NCBI GenBank assembly: GCA_947495035.1
Contig: CANLXI010000028.1
Coordinates: 1-64,000 of the forward strand
Source of the DNA: an uncultured Granulosicoccus sp.
GTDB lineage: Bacteria > Pseudomonadota > Gammaproteobacteria > Granulosicoccales > Granulosicoccaceae
Direction of reading: 5' to 3'
Length of the DNA: 64,000 bases
The notes beneath the pieces are model-generated. The model saw only the letters and a list, made by a program, of their open reading frames with translations, made no database searches and was not told the DNA's origin. Positions 1-7,887 of this stretch are shown one piece after another. Within the stretch, counting starts at the first letter, position 1. Each line of letters starts with the position of its first letter. Both the position numbers and the translations under genes were made by a program.

Positions 1-120
1 GAACCTGAACCTGAACCTGAACCTGAACCTGAACCTGAACCTGAACCTGAACCTGAACCTGAACCTGAACCTGAACCTGAACCCGAACCCGAACCCGAAC
101 CCGAGCTTGAGCCCGAACGC
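1..120 (+). repeat. Hexanucleotide tandem repeat encoding (Glu-Pro)n
   Basis: Thirteen perfect GAACCT units (1-78) are followed by four GAACCC units (79-102) and three degenerate units (103-120). The unit is six bases, so copy-number change keeps the frame and only changes linker length. The array continues to the window edge, so its full size is unknown. Confidence 0.95.
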
Positions 121-768
121 AGTGTGGACACCAGTTCCCTGCTGGAAGGCCTGCCTTCGGAAGCCAACCTGTCCAGCAGCAACAACCTGGCTCAGATGGA
201 TATCAGTAATGACTCCCGGACTGTCGTTGATGACGAAAGCACGCTTTCCGAATCGGAGCAGATTCCGGAGGTCGAGGGTGTTGAAAGGCTGTCCGCTGCC
301 GAGTTGTCGGAAAGAATCAGAACGATCTCCGAGGCGCGCGTCATATCGGAACAGATCGGTGAGTCCTTCAAGGGCAAACGCCTTGAATCACAGAAGAACG
401 ACAGCTCGGACCTGTTCAGTCCTTCCGTCAACCTGGCCGAGCTGTTCGCCGTCGTCGACAAGAAGGATGTTCAGACGCTATCTCTGTTGGCCAGCAAGTT
501 CGAGACCCAGCAAGAAGAGTTCGAATCGCAGAACAGACTGAGCAAGGCCCTTGTCGGATCGTCCATCACGATCACCTCCGGTTTCTCGGTGGGCTATCTG
601 ATCTATCTGATTCGGGGCGGTGCCATTGTCAGCAGCATGCTGAGTTCGCTCCCGGCATGGAGATTTGTCGACCCTCTGCCTATCCTCGGTTCCATGGGAG
701 CTGACGGAGAAGGGGACAGCGAAACGCTGGAATCCATTGTCAGCAAGGGCGAAGGTGGTAAACGCTGA
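1..768 (+). CDS. C-terminal part of a large Glu-Pro-repeat surface-type protein (5' end outside window)
   Basis: The reading frame is open from base 1 to the TGA at 766-768, so only the last 255 residues are present. They start with about 19 Glu-Pro units, followed by an acidic, Ser-rich stretch of about 140 residues with no recognised domain. Near the C-terminus is a hydrophobic segment (SVGYLIYLIRGGAIVSSML) followed by PAW and DPLP and a short acidic tail. From memory, this hydrophobic-segment/PAW/DPLP ending recurs at the end of very large gammaproteobacterial cadherin/VCBS/DUF4347-type proteins. An adhesin or cell-surface role is therefore inferred. The EP run is probably an extended linker. 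The N-terminal domains lie outside the window, so the function stays open. Confidence 0.75.
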   Translation, partial: EPEPEPEPEPEPEPEPEPEPEPEPEPEPEPEPEPELEPERSVDTSSLLEGLPSEANLSSSNNLAQMDISNDSRTVVDDESTLSESEQIPEVEGVERLSAAELSERIRTISEARVISEQIGESFKGKRLESQKNDSSDLFSPSVNLAELFAVVDKKDVQTLSLLASKFETQQEEFESQNRLSKALVGSSITITSGFSVGYLIYLIRGGAIVSSMLSSLPAWRFVDPLPILGSMGADGEGDSETLESIVSKGEGGKR

Positions 769-823
769 GCGTGTAGACTCTGGCATGAGGCAATAGCGAA
801 TCAGGGCGAGAGGTTTTTCGGGC

Positions 824-1117
824 ATGACTGTTACTGGTGACTATCAGGCGCTGGCTTGCGGCTTGTACGATTACATCGAACTGGCCTGCCTGCATCACTC
901 TCATGTGAGAGTGTCACTCGACAGGGCTGTCGACGCCAGTACGCCAGCTTCGCTCGAACTCATCGGCTACGCCCGCTCCACGAGAACGGTGAAAGGGGAA
1001 GGCGAGTTTCTGCTGCTCGACCTGGGTGATGAAACCGTGTCCATCAGGCTGGATCACATCACGACACTGGAGGCGCTGGACGAGCAGGCAGGCTTTGGTA
1101 CCGTGAGGTTTCGTTGA
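824..1117 (+). CDS. rof: Rof/YaeO-like Rho-binding antiterminator
   Basis: This 97-residue protein matches the Rof (YaeO) family. It has an N-terminal YxxLxCGLYDYIELACLHH block, where E. coli Rof has a CxxYDNLELACQHH-like block, then a small beta-barrel with LLLDLGDETVSIRLDHIT near the C-terminus. In E. coli, Rof binds Rho and inhibits Rho-dependent termination. The length fits the family (about 85-100 residues). A GAGAGG sequence lies about 10 nt before the ATG. It stands 55 bp after the repeat protein and 52 bp before an aldo/keto reductase, with no obvious functional link to either. Assignment is from motif recognition only. Confidence 0.8.
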   Translation: MTVTGDYQALACGLYDYIELACLHHSHVRVSLDRAVDASTPASLELIGYARSTRTVKGEGEFLLLDLGDETVSIRLDHITTLEALDEQAGFGTVRFR

Positions 1118-1169
1118 AGGCCGCACTTGATATACTCCACGGCCATGCAGGGAAAACTCGAGGTGCACG

Positions 1170-2171
1170 ATGACAGATCTGGCGACACGAGGTATCGGTA
1201 ATACCTCGTTGCAAGTGACCGAACTGGGTCTCGGGTGTGCAGCCATGGCGGGTAACCATACGCCAAACAGTGATGACAATATCGTCGCGGCCATCGACGA
1301 AGCACTGCAGAATCAGGTCAGATATCTGGATACCGCACCATTCTACGGATATGGCCGATCTGAACACTTTGTCGGTAATGCGCTCAGGCATCGCGATGAT
1401 CATGTTCTGTCGACAAAGGCAGGACGATTGCTGGCGCCCGGTCTGCCAACCGATTCATTCGCCGCAGAATGGCCCGGCAGCTTTCCTTTTCATCAGGTTT
1501 ACGACTATTCCTACGATGGGGTGATGCGCTCCCATGAAGACAGTCTGCAACGCATGGGCCTGGACCGGATAGACATCCTGCTATTGCATGATATCGGTGT
1601 CATGCAGCACGGTGAGCAAGCCAATCGCGCCTATCTTGCCGACGCCATGAGTGGCGGTTACAAGGCCCTGGACGAGCTTCGTTCCAATGGCGATATCAAG
1701 GCGATTGGTCTGGGAGTCAATGAGCGGGAGGTGTGCCTGGAAGCCTTGAATCACGGTCACTGGGATGCGTTTCTTCTGGCGGGGCGGTATACCCTGCTGG
1801 AACAGGATCCACTGGATGATCTGTTGCCGGCATGTGCCGCAGCTGGCACCTCCATCATTCTGGGCGGGCCATTCAATTCGGGCATTCTCGCCGGCGGAGA
1901 TACCTGGAACTATGCCAGAGCGCCAGCGCAGGTGATGGAGAAGGTTCGGAAGATTCGTGAGATCTGCGAATCACATGCTGTGCCATTGCCGGCTGCTGCA
2001 CTGCAGTTTCCCCTGGGTTCCTCTCAGGTTTCCAGTGTCATACCGGGTCCCAGAACCCGGCGCGACATGCAACAGATCCTGCAATGGTTCAGCATGGATA
2101 TTCCCGCGAGTCTGTGGAGCGATCTGCAAGAGGCCGGATTGATTCGGGCTGATGCGCCGTTGCCGGGCTGA
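1170..2171 (+). CDS. Aldo/keto reductase, D-threo-aldose/L-fucose dehydrogenase-like
   Basis: This 333-residue AKR-fold (TIM barrel) enzyme has RYLDTAPFYGYGRSE near residues 50-65, holding the AKR catalytic Asp and Tyr, STKAGRLL with the catalytic Lys, and LLLHDIG in the position of the active-site His. The sequence most resembles the D-threo-aldose 1-dehydrogenase/pyridoxal dehydrogenase branch, which oxidises aldoses such as L-fucose with NAD(P). Substrate is not certain. GAGGTG lies about 6 nt upstream of the ATG. The gene is convergent with the hydrolase that follows, with only 7 bp between stop codons, so it is probably its own unit. Confidence 0.8.
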   Translation: MTDLATRGIGNTSLQVTELGLGCAAMAGNHTPNSDDNIVAAIDEALQNQVRYLDTAPFYGYGRSEHFVGNALRHRDDHVLSTKAGRLLAPGLPTDSFAAEWPGSFPFHQVYDYSYDGVMRSHEDSLQRMGLDRIDILLLHDIGVMQHGEQANRAYLADAMSGGYKALDELRSNGDIKAIGLGVNEREVCLEALNHGHWDAFLLAGRYTLLEQDPLDDLLPACAAAGTSIILGGPFNSGILAGGDTWNYARAPAQVMEKVRKIREICESHAVPLPAAALQFPLGSSQVSSVIPGPRTRRDMQQILQWFSMDIPASLWSDLQEAGLIRADAPLPG

Positions 2172-2178
2172 ATCCGGG

Positions 2179-2970
2179 TTATTCCGATGTCAGGACGTTA
2201 CTGTGGAAATCACGCAGTAATCTGTTGACGGAAGCGCTGTGCTCCAGGTGTGGAAGGTGCCCACAGGCTTCCAGTAGATGCACATCGCCGGGTAATTCCC
2301 TGATGTAATCCTGGTTTGGAGGGTTGATCCGATCCTCCAGACCCCAGGCGCTGTTGCAGGGAATGCCCAGCTCGCTCAGTGTGCGCAGGGTTTCAGGCAG
2401 TTCCGCTTGTGCCGAAGCCAGACCGGCGGCAATACGCTGGAGATTGCTGCGCGTAGCTGCCTGTTCCAGGTATTGCAGAACTCTTCCGCCCAGGCTCCTG
2501 CTGATCATGCGAGGATCGTGAACCAGCATGCGCAGCAATTCCAGCACCTGCTGTTCATCGCCGGCCTCATGAAAGCGCGTCAGGAAGTCCATGTTGATAC
2601 TGCCGCCAACGCCAGCCGGTGAAATCAGGAACAGTGAGTGGATTTGCAGCGCGTCTCGAGTAGCCAGCTCCATCGCGATTCGGCCACCGAGACTGTGGCC
2701 GATCAGGTGGATCTGGTCGAGTCCCGCGTCTTGCAGGCAGTTGCCGACGCGCTCGACCATTGCCGACAACGAGCCATCACCGCAGTCAGGATCACCCTTG
2801 CCGTGGCCAGGCAGATCCAGCAGCCAGACACTGGCCCGGTTGAGCAAGGCCGGAGTGGTCGTCAGCCAGGTGAAGCGATCGGCACCATAACCATGTATGA
2901 GGACGACTGGCGGGCCATCACCGCCCAGTCTGCTTGTAGCCGAATCGGAATCCATGGGGTCAATGACCAT
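2179..2970 (-). CDS. Alpha/beta hydrolase downstream of PHA synthase
   Basis: This 263-residue alpha/beta-hydrolase has the oxyanion strand VVLIHGYGADRFTW, nucleophile elbow GHSLGG, acid residue in GLEDRINP and catalytic His in ACGHLPHLE. It starts 25 bp downstream of phaC on the same strand, so the two are probably cotranscribed. It lacks a signal peptide. Related stand-alone hydrolases and the hydrolase domain of acetoin-dehydrogenase-type E2 proteins have this layout. Location next to phaC suggests a role in PHA oligomer or acyl-thioester turnover, but that is inferred from context. A second in-frame ATG six codons in is an alternative start. Confidence 0.75.
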   Translation of the reverse strand: MVIDPMDSDSATSRLGGDGPPVVLIHGYGADRFTWLTTTPALLNRASVWLLDLPGHGKGDPDCGDGSLSAMVERVGNCLQDAGLDQIHLIGHSLGGRIAMELATRDALQIHSLFLISPAGVGGSINMDFLTRFHEAGDEQQVLELLRMLVHDPRMISRSLGGRVLQYLEQAATRSNLQRIAAGLASAQAELPETLRTLSELGIPCNSAWGLEDRINPPNQDYIRELPGDVHLLEACGHLPHLEHSASVNRLLRDFHSNVLTSE

Positions 2971-2995
2971 GCGTAGTTGCCTTGATCGACAGGCG

Positions 2996-4774
2996 CTAGC
3001 TCTTCACGGATACAAAACTGCCGGGTGCTTCCTCGATCACGTCCAGATTGCCGGATCCGGGAATGCGTTTCGTTACCTTCTTGCCGGACAATGGGGCCAG
3101 CCATTCATTCCAGTCGGTCCACCAGGATCCCTTGAACTCCTGTGCACCGTCCAGCCACTTCTCGAGGTCTTTCGGCTGCTCCTCGTTGATCCAGTGATTG
3201 TATTTTTCAGCAGAAGGCGGATTGATGACACCCGCAATATGACCAGAGCCTGCCAACATGAAGCGTACCGGGCCAGAGTAGAGGCTGGTGGATTTGAATA
3301 CCGAGGGGTAGGGCGCGATATGGTCTTCCCTGGCGGCCTGCAGGTAGATGGGAATGGTGATTCTGGACAGATCGATCGGCACGCCTTTCAGGGTTATACC
3401 GCCCGGTTTCGACAGATTGTTGTTGATATACATTTCGCGCAGGTAGAAAAGATGCGTCTTTCTCGGCATGCGCGTGGAATCGGCATTCCAGTAGAGCAGG
3501 TCGAACTTCAGCGGATCCTTGCCCAGCAGGTAGTTGTCGATATAGAAGGACCAGATCAGGTCGTTGGCGCGCAGCATGTTGAACGTCGTCGCCATGGAGC
3601 TTCCGTCCAGGTAACCCTTTTCATCCATCATGCGTTCAAGGTTGTTGACCTGAGCCTCGTCGGTAAAGATCTTGAGATCGCCCGCTTCGGAAAAATCTGC
3701 CTGTGAGGCGAAGAAGGTGGCAGCCTTGACACGATCATCACCGGTTGCCGCCATGTACGCCAGTGTTGCACTGAGCAGCGTGCCACCGATGCAATAGCCG
3801 ATCATGGACACTTCACGCTCGCCCGTGGCTTCTTCCACCGCATCCAGGACATCAAGAATGCCTTCCTGCATGTAGTCTTCGAATGTCTTGTCGCCCAGAC
3901 TGGCATCCGGATTGACCCATGAGATGACGAAAACGGTATAACCCTGCTCGACCGCCCAGGCGATGAAGGAGTTCTTGGGCTGCAGATCGAGAATGTAGTA
4001 TTTGTTGATCCAGGGAGGAGCAATGACGAGCGGTCGCTGATGGACCCTGGCCGTGGTGGGTTCGTACTGAATGAGTTGCACCAGGTCGTTCTGGTAGATG
4101 ATCTTGCCTGGCGTGGTTGCAATGTTCTCGCCCAGCGTGAACGCATTGGGGTCAGACATCATGATGGTGAGCTGACTGGTCTTGGGGTCGAGATCACGCT
4201 GCAGGTTCTGCAAGCCCTTCATGATGCTCTGTCCGCCCGTGTCGATCATGGTGCGGATGGCTTCAGGGTTGGTCAGCAGGAAGTTGGATGGCGCGAAGGC
4301 GTCGGCCAGAAGCTGCGAATGAAAGACGATCTTCTTCTTGTCGTTTTCACTCAGTCCTTCGATGGCCGTCATGGTATTGACCATCCAGCGGGAGGTGATC
4401 AGATAGGACTTGCGTATGTAGTCGAAAATGGGGTTGGAGATCCAGTCCTCGTGCCGAAAGCGGCGGTCGAAGGCTCCGGTTTCACCATCCGTGCTCATCT
4501 TCATGAGGGCCATTGCCGCTTGTTGCATCAACTCCATATGCTCTTTCCAGAGCTCGTAGTTGGCCTGCATCAGCTTCATGGGGTCGTTCGCCATCACTTT
4601 CGCAGCGTTGGCGAACGAGGGCCCGACATTCAGCGGGTCCATGTTCTTTGTCACCATTTCATGAGACTGATTGAGCATCTCAGTCATCATTGCCGTGTTC
4701 TTCTGCCAGATGTCGGCAAATGAGCGACTCATTTCCTCCATGTGGCTTTGCATGGCGCTGTCTTTATCGGTCAC
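2996..4774 (-). CDS. phaC: Class I polyhydroxyalkanoate synthase PhaC
   Basis: This synthase polymerises (R)-3-hydroxyacyl-CoA into PHA at the granule surface. The lipase-like box is GYCIGG (Cys nucleophile near residue 328), with the other triad residues in REDHIAPY (Asp) and GSGHIAGV (His). Length (592 residues) and the N-terminal helical region fit class I enzymes. I chose the GTG at 4774, which follows AGAG at about 8 nt; an ATG at 4819 (15 residues longer) and one at 4753 are alternatives. The gene lies inside a minus-strand PHA cluster, downstream of phaR and upstream of an alpha/beta hydrolase. Confidence 0.95.
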   Translation of the reverse strand: MTDKDSAMQSHMEEMSRSFADIWQKNTAMMTEMLNQSHEMVTKNMDPLNVGPSFANAAKVMANDPMKLMQANYELWKEHMELMQQAAMALMKMSTDGETGAFDRRFRHEDWISNPIFDYIRKSYLITSRWMVNTMTAIEGLSENDKKKIVFHSQLLADAFAPSNFLLTNPEAIRTMIDTGGQSIMKGLQNLQRDLDPKTSQLTIMMSDPNAFTLGENIATTPGKIIYQNDLVQLIQYEPTTARVHQRPLVIAPPWINKYYILDLQPKNSFIAWAVEQGYTVFVISWVNPDASLGDKTFEDYMQEGILDVLDAVEEATGEREVSMIGYCIGGTLLSATLAYMAATGDDRVKAATFFASQADFSEAGDLKIFTDEAQVNNLERMMDEKGYLDGSSMATTFNMLRANDLIWSFYIDNYLLGKDPLKFDLLYWNADSTRMPRKTHLFYLREMYINNNLSKPGGITLKGVPIDLSRITIPIYLQAAREDHIAPYPSVFKSTSLYSGPVRFMLAGSGHIAGVINPPSAEKYNHWINEEQPKDLEKWLDGAQEFKGSWWTDWNEWLAPLSGKKVTKRIPGSGNLDVIEEAPGSFVSVKS

Positions 4775-4882
4775 TGTATTTCTCTGTGTCGTTGCATCTT
4801 GCTGGCACTGGATGAACACGATGAGCCATTGTCTTGCAATTCTGTGACAGGAACGCGTGTTCCGAATTACAACATGAATCGT

Positions 4883-5353
4883 TTACTCTTTCTTGTTCCC
4901 GGCGTCCGACGAGCCTTCATCCTTGGGTGGGGTGAACATGGTTCCCCAGGTTTTCATGTTCTGTGAAACCAGCTCTTTCATGGTATCCAGCGGCGTATTG
5001 GATAACATATCCTGCATTTGCGTCTGGACGCTGCGTTGCTGGCTGACGAAGGTGCTCACGCTCTTCTGCAGATACTCCGCCATCATTCCCTGCATGGGAT
5101 TGCCGTAGAATCTGATCAGTTGAGCCAGTAGCAGTTCGGTGAGGATAGGCTGGCCGCCAGACTGTTCCTGCTCGACAATGATCTGCAGCAGCAGTGGGCG
5201 AGTGATGTCATCGCCTGACGTGTCTTCGATGATCTGAATGTCATCCCCGTTGACAATCATCTCGCGAATATTGCTCAGAGTGACGTGCTTGCTGGCTTCC
5301 GTGTCGTACAGTCGTCGGTTGGCGTACTTTTTTATTATTCTGGGTTTCTTCAC
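4883..5353 (-). CDS. phaR: PHA synthesis regulator PhaR
   Basis: The N-terminal half carries the PHB/PHA accumulation regulator DNA-binding domain (IIKKYANRRLYDTEAS). The C-terminal half is helical and includes QEQSGGQPILTELLLAQLIRFYGN, characteristic of PhaR. PhaR represses phasin and other PHA genes and is released when it binds nascent PHA. I prefer the GTG at 5353, five nt after GGAAAG; the ATG at 5386 has no ribosome binding site and adds 11 residues absent from relatives. The gene precedes phaC by about 110 bp. Probable targets in this locus are the phasin promoter (6581-6617) and the phaB promoter (7850-7887). Confidence 0.93.
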   Translation of the reverse strand: MKKPRIIKKYANRRLYDTEASKHVTLSNIREMIVNGDDIQIIEDTSGDDITRPLLLQIIVEQEQSGGQPILTELLLAQLIRFYGNPMQGMMAEYLQKSVSTFVSQQRSVQTQMQDMLSNTPLDTMKELVSQNMKTWGTMFTPPKDEGSSDAGNKKE

Positions 5354-5481
5354 GACTGCTTTCCAAGCCTCTGTTCGAACCTGCATTCTACACTGTCGTG
5401 CCGGGCAGTATTCGTCAACTGCCCTGAAGAACCCGGTTCTCTACACCGCTGCGCCGTATAGAGAACCGGCAGTACCATGTA

Positions 5482-6036
5482 TTACTTGGCCTTGGCAGCC
5501 GTTTTCTTTGCCGCAGGCTTCTTCTTGGCGACCGCTGGGGCAGCTTCCTTGGCCGCAGCAGGTTTGCTGGCAGCAGTCTTCTTTGCCGCAGGCTTGCTGG
5601 CCGCTGCGCTCTTGGCAGGCGCGGCAGTCGCAGGTTTGCTGGCAGCCGCCTTCTCGGGGGCATCGGCCGCAGGCTTGCTGGCTGGTGCAGACTTGGCAGC
5701 AGGAGCCGCCTTGGCTGATTCGGCAGCCTTTGACTGAGCCATTTCTCCCAGTTCGCCGGCCAGAGCCACATATTCCTTGGCACGCTCGTTGACCTTCTCA
5801 GCGAAAGCCTTGGTTTCGGCAACTTTCTGCTCGTAGACTTCCTGCAGGTTGTTCGGGTTGGCAGGTACTTTCACCTGGGAAACGGCATAGTCGACAAGAT
5901 CGCCCATCAGGTCGTAGTTCTTGCGAGCAATGCGTTCGAACGCTTGAGCGGCCAGGGTGTTCATGTTCTGCACGGGCTCGAGGTTTTCAAGCGTTTTCTT
6001 TTGCATTTCAGCGAATTGTTCGTTTACAGTTTTCAT
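5482..6036 (-). CDS. Phasin with Ala/Lys/Pro-rich histone-like tail
   Basis: This is a 184-residue granule-associated protein. Residues 1-110 form the phasin domain (KTVNEQFAEMQKKTLENLEP, then NYDLMGDLVDYAVSQVK). The last 75 residues are Ala/Lys/Pro repeats (SKPAA, KKTAA, AAKS) similar to histone H1 and to the tail of Pseudomonas PhaF, which binds DNA and helps segregate granules. GGAG lies 6 nt before the ATG at 6036, which rules out a longer upstream start. It lies 139 bp downstream of a second, tail-less phasin on the same strand and probably shares its promoter. The DNA-binding role is inferred from composition. Confidence 0.88.
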   Translation of the reverse strand: MKTVNEQFAEMQKKTLENLEPVQNMNTLAAQAFERIARKNYDLMGDLVDYAVSQVKVPANPNNLQEVYEQKVAETKAFAEKVNERAKEYVALAGELGEMAQSKAAESAKAAPAAKSAPASKPAADAPEKAAASKPATAAPAKSAAASKPAAKKTAASKPAAAKEAAPAVAKKKPAAKKTAAKAK

Positions 6037-6175
6037 CAGAGACTCCACAAATACACAGATTCGTAAGTGTTGAACCGGGCCACCCGCTTGCGCGGAGTGG
6101 CCCGGAGGCGCATGAGCGAAGTGCTGATGCGCATTGCCTGGAGCGTTGGCGAAAACCAGCGCACCTCGACCATTA

Positions 6176-6529
6176 TTACTTGCTGAATGACGCTGAAACG
6201 CTTTCAGCAGCTTCACGCATCTTGGTGCTGAGTTGCTGAGCCATATCGGCATATTCAGTGGCACGACCATTCATCAGTTCGATGAAGGCATTGTTTTCCG
6301 CCATTTGCGCAGAAGCAACATCGCTGAGGTTATCAGTAGTCAGTGGCAGGTTGACCTGCTTGGTTGAAAATTCCAGAACGTCGCCGACCACGGCGTAGTT
6401 CTGACGAGCCACTTTCTCTGCAGCTTCTACCGCAACGCTTGCGAAGGCGCGCATGGGCTCGAGACTGCGGGCTTGCATGTCCATCATTTGCTTTACTTGT
6501 TCGTTCATGGTGTCTGTCATGTTGATCAT
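6176..6529 (-). CDS. phaP: Phasin (short, tail-less)
   Basis: This is a 117-residue phasin-domain protein. It has an N-terminal MNEQVKQMMDMQARSLEPMR segment, an ARQNYAVVGDVLEFSTKQV core and a helical C-terminal half without the basic tail of its neighbour. Phasins coat PHA granules and stop them coalescing. The ATG at 6529 follows CGGAGA at 8 nt. A strong promoter lies 60-90 bp upstream (-35 TTGCAA at 6612-6617, -10 TATACT at 6589-6594, 17-bp spacer). It is flanked by two TGC-N3-GCA boxes, so expression is probably controlled by PhaR. It is the first gene of the phasin pair. Confidence 0.88.
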   Translation of the reverse strand: MINMTDTMNEQVKQMMDMQARSLEPMRAFASVAVEAAEKVARQNYAVVGDVLEFSTKQVNLPLTTDNLSDVASAQMAENNAFIELMNGRATEYADMAQQLSTKMREAAESVSASFSK

Positions 6530-6580
6530 GGTTTCAATCTCCGTTTGCTGGTGCAGGTAAGGGACAGTTATCTGTCTTGT

Positions 6581-6617
6581 TGCAGTGCAGTATAAAGACG
6601 ATGATTTTGCATTGCAA
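6581..6617 (-). promoter_or_regulatory. Phasin promoter with two PhaR-like operator boxes
   Basis: Reading the minus strand, TTGCAA (6617-6612), a 17-bp spacer and TATACT (6594-6589) form a near-consensus sigma70 promoter. The box TTGCATTGCAA (6607-6617) covers the -35 element. A second, TTGCAGTGCAG (6580-6590), covers the end of the -10 element and the start region. Their centres are about 27 bp apart. TGC-N3-GCA matches the published TGC-rich PhaR targets (CTGC-N3-4-GCAG). Operator function is inferred. Confidence 0.65.
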
Positions 6618-6952
6618 CAAGTAGCGGTGCGTTTTTCAGGAAATTTACCGAAGATTTTCAAGAGTCAATAAAAACAATGACTTGCGTTGTTCACAGGATT
6701 CATGAATGACGGGAACCGGTTAGCTGACAAAGCCTGCTGAAGGGCTGCTCGGCCATCGAGCAAGGATTGTCTGCTCATGGCTGTTGTGGTCTGCGGTGCG
6801 TGCCAGACTGCCGCCGCCAGTCAGGTCTGTGGCGTACGGTCACCTCACGGACATCCATTGTCGTGACTCCCGACCTTGTCTCACAAGGGCGCATTCCTCC
6901 GGTGACGGCGTTCCTGATATCCGCTGGCCGGAAAACAGCTTGTAGCAGGCGC

Positions 6953-6977
6953 AAAAAAGGAGGCAAGCTGGCCTCCT
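6953..6977 (-). terminator. Rho-independent terminator downstream of phaB
   Basis: On the minus strand a 7-bp perfect stem (arms 6958-6964 and 6971-6977, loop 6965-6970) is followed at once by six T residues. It lies about 80 bp past the phaB stop. It should end phaB transcription before the phasin promoter. Confidence 0.8.
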
Positions 6978-7017
6978 GATTCCGTGGATTGTCAAGCGGC
7001 CCGGGAAGTGTCGTTCT

Positions 7018-7046
7018 GCCGGCGTGTCGGCTGACGACACGCCGGC
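7018..7046. other. Perfect 12-bp hairpin after phaB
   Basis: The arms GCCGGCGTGTCG (7018-7029) and CGACACGCCGGC (7035-7046) pair perfectly around a 5-nt loop, 9 bp past the phaB stop. There is no T-tract on either side. It may protect the mRNA 3' end or assist the terminator that follows. The rest of the 6530-7055 gap has no supported gene. Confidence 0.75.
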
Positions 7047-7055
7047 TGACGGGCA

Positions 7056-7799
7056 TCAGCCGATGTGGTAACCACCGTTGACCGACAGGTCGGTTCCGGT
7101 GATGTAACCACTGTTCTGGTTGGCCAGAAAGCTGACTGCGCGGGCAATTTCTTCGGGTTCGGCAAAGCGTCCCACAGGGATCTGTCTGACGATCTTGTCC
7201 CTGACCGCCTCGGGAACCGCCTGAATCATCGGGGATTGTACATATCCGGGAGACACGCTGTTGACCGTGATGCCATCACGAGCCACTTCACGGGCCAGCG
7301 CCTTGGTAAATCCGGTCATGCCGGCCTTGGCTGCGGAATAGTTCGTCTGGCCTATCTGACCTCGTTGTCCATTGACCGAGGAGATGTTGATGATGCGACC
7401 GAATTTGCGTTGAGTCATCGGCGCGATGACCGGTCTGCTGACGTTGTATACGCCGTCCAGATTGGTGCGCAGGACAGCAGACCATTCGGCTGGCTCCAGA
7501 TTGGTCAGTTTGGCATCCCGAGTGATACCGGCAGCATTGACAACCACGGTAATCGGCCCGATGCGGCTCTCGATATCGGCGATGGCTGACTCACACGCGG
7601 CAGGGTCGGTCACATCGAATGCCACCAGCTCGACATCCACTCCCGAAGTGGCGAGTTCCTCGACGACAGTTGTGCTGCGTTCGACATCGGTGGGATGGCA
7701 GTTGGCAACGACCTTGTGGCCGTCGGCGTCGAACTGTTTGCACAAGGCTGCTCCGATGGCGCCCGTACCCCCGGTAATCAGCACGATGTTCTTGCTCAT
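7056..7799 (-). CDS. phaB: Acetoacetyl-CoA reductase PhaB (SDR family)
   Basis: This 247-residue short-chain dehydrogenase reduces acetoacetyl-CoA to (R)-3-hydroxybutyryl-CoA with NADPH, supplying PhaC. The cofactor loop is GGTGAIG (residues 10-16). The catalytic residues are Ser in INISSVNG and Tyr/Lys in YSAAK. SPGYVQSPM and the C-terminal TGTDLSVNGGYHIG match PhaB closely. The gene has its own promoter with PhaR-like boxes and a terminator, so it forms a separate unit beside phasin-phaR-phaC. No beta-ketothiolase (phaA) lies in the locus, so the thiolase must be encoded elsewhere. Confidence 0.93.
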   Translation of the reverse strand: MSKNIVLITGGTGAIGAALCKQFDADGHKVVANCHPTDVERSTTVVEELATSGVDVELVAFDVTDPAACESAIADIESRIGPITVVVNAAGITRDAKLTNLEPAEWSAVLRTNLDGVYNVSRPVIAPMTQRKFGRIINISSVNGQRGQIGQTNYSAAKAGMTGFTKALAREVARDGITVNSVSPGYVQSPMIQAVPEAVRDKIVRQIPVGRFAEPEEIARAVSFLANQNSGYITGTDLSVNGGYHIG

Positions 7800-7849
7800 G
7801 AATCTACTGTCCTTCGCTTTCGCGACTAGCTTGAAATACGATCTGTATT

Positions 7850-7887
7850 TTGCATTGCAATATACGGGATACGGACAATGCTTGCAG
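7850..7887 (-). promoter_or_regulatory. phaB promoter with PhaR-like boxes
   Basis: On the minus strand, CTGCAA (7887-7882), a 17-bp spacer and TATATT (7864-7859) form a candidate promoter. TGCTTGCA (7879-7886) covers the -35 element and TTGCATTGCAA (7850-7860) overlaps the end of the -10 element, with centres about 27 bp apart, as in the phasin promoter. The 13-mer TTTTGCATTGCAA (7848-7860) is identical to 6605-6617. A further TTTTGCACTTGCAA lies at 8019-8032. The rest of the 7800-8133 gap is AT-rich and shows no gene. Confidence 0.6.
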
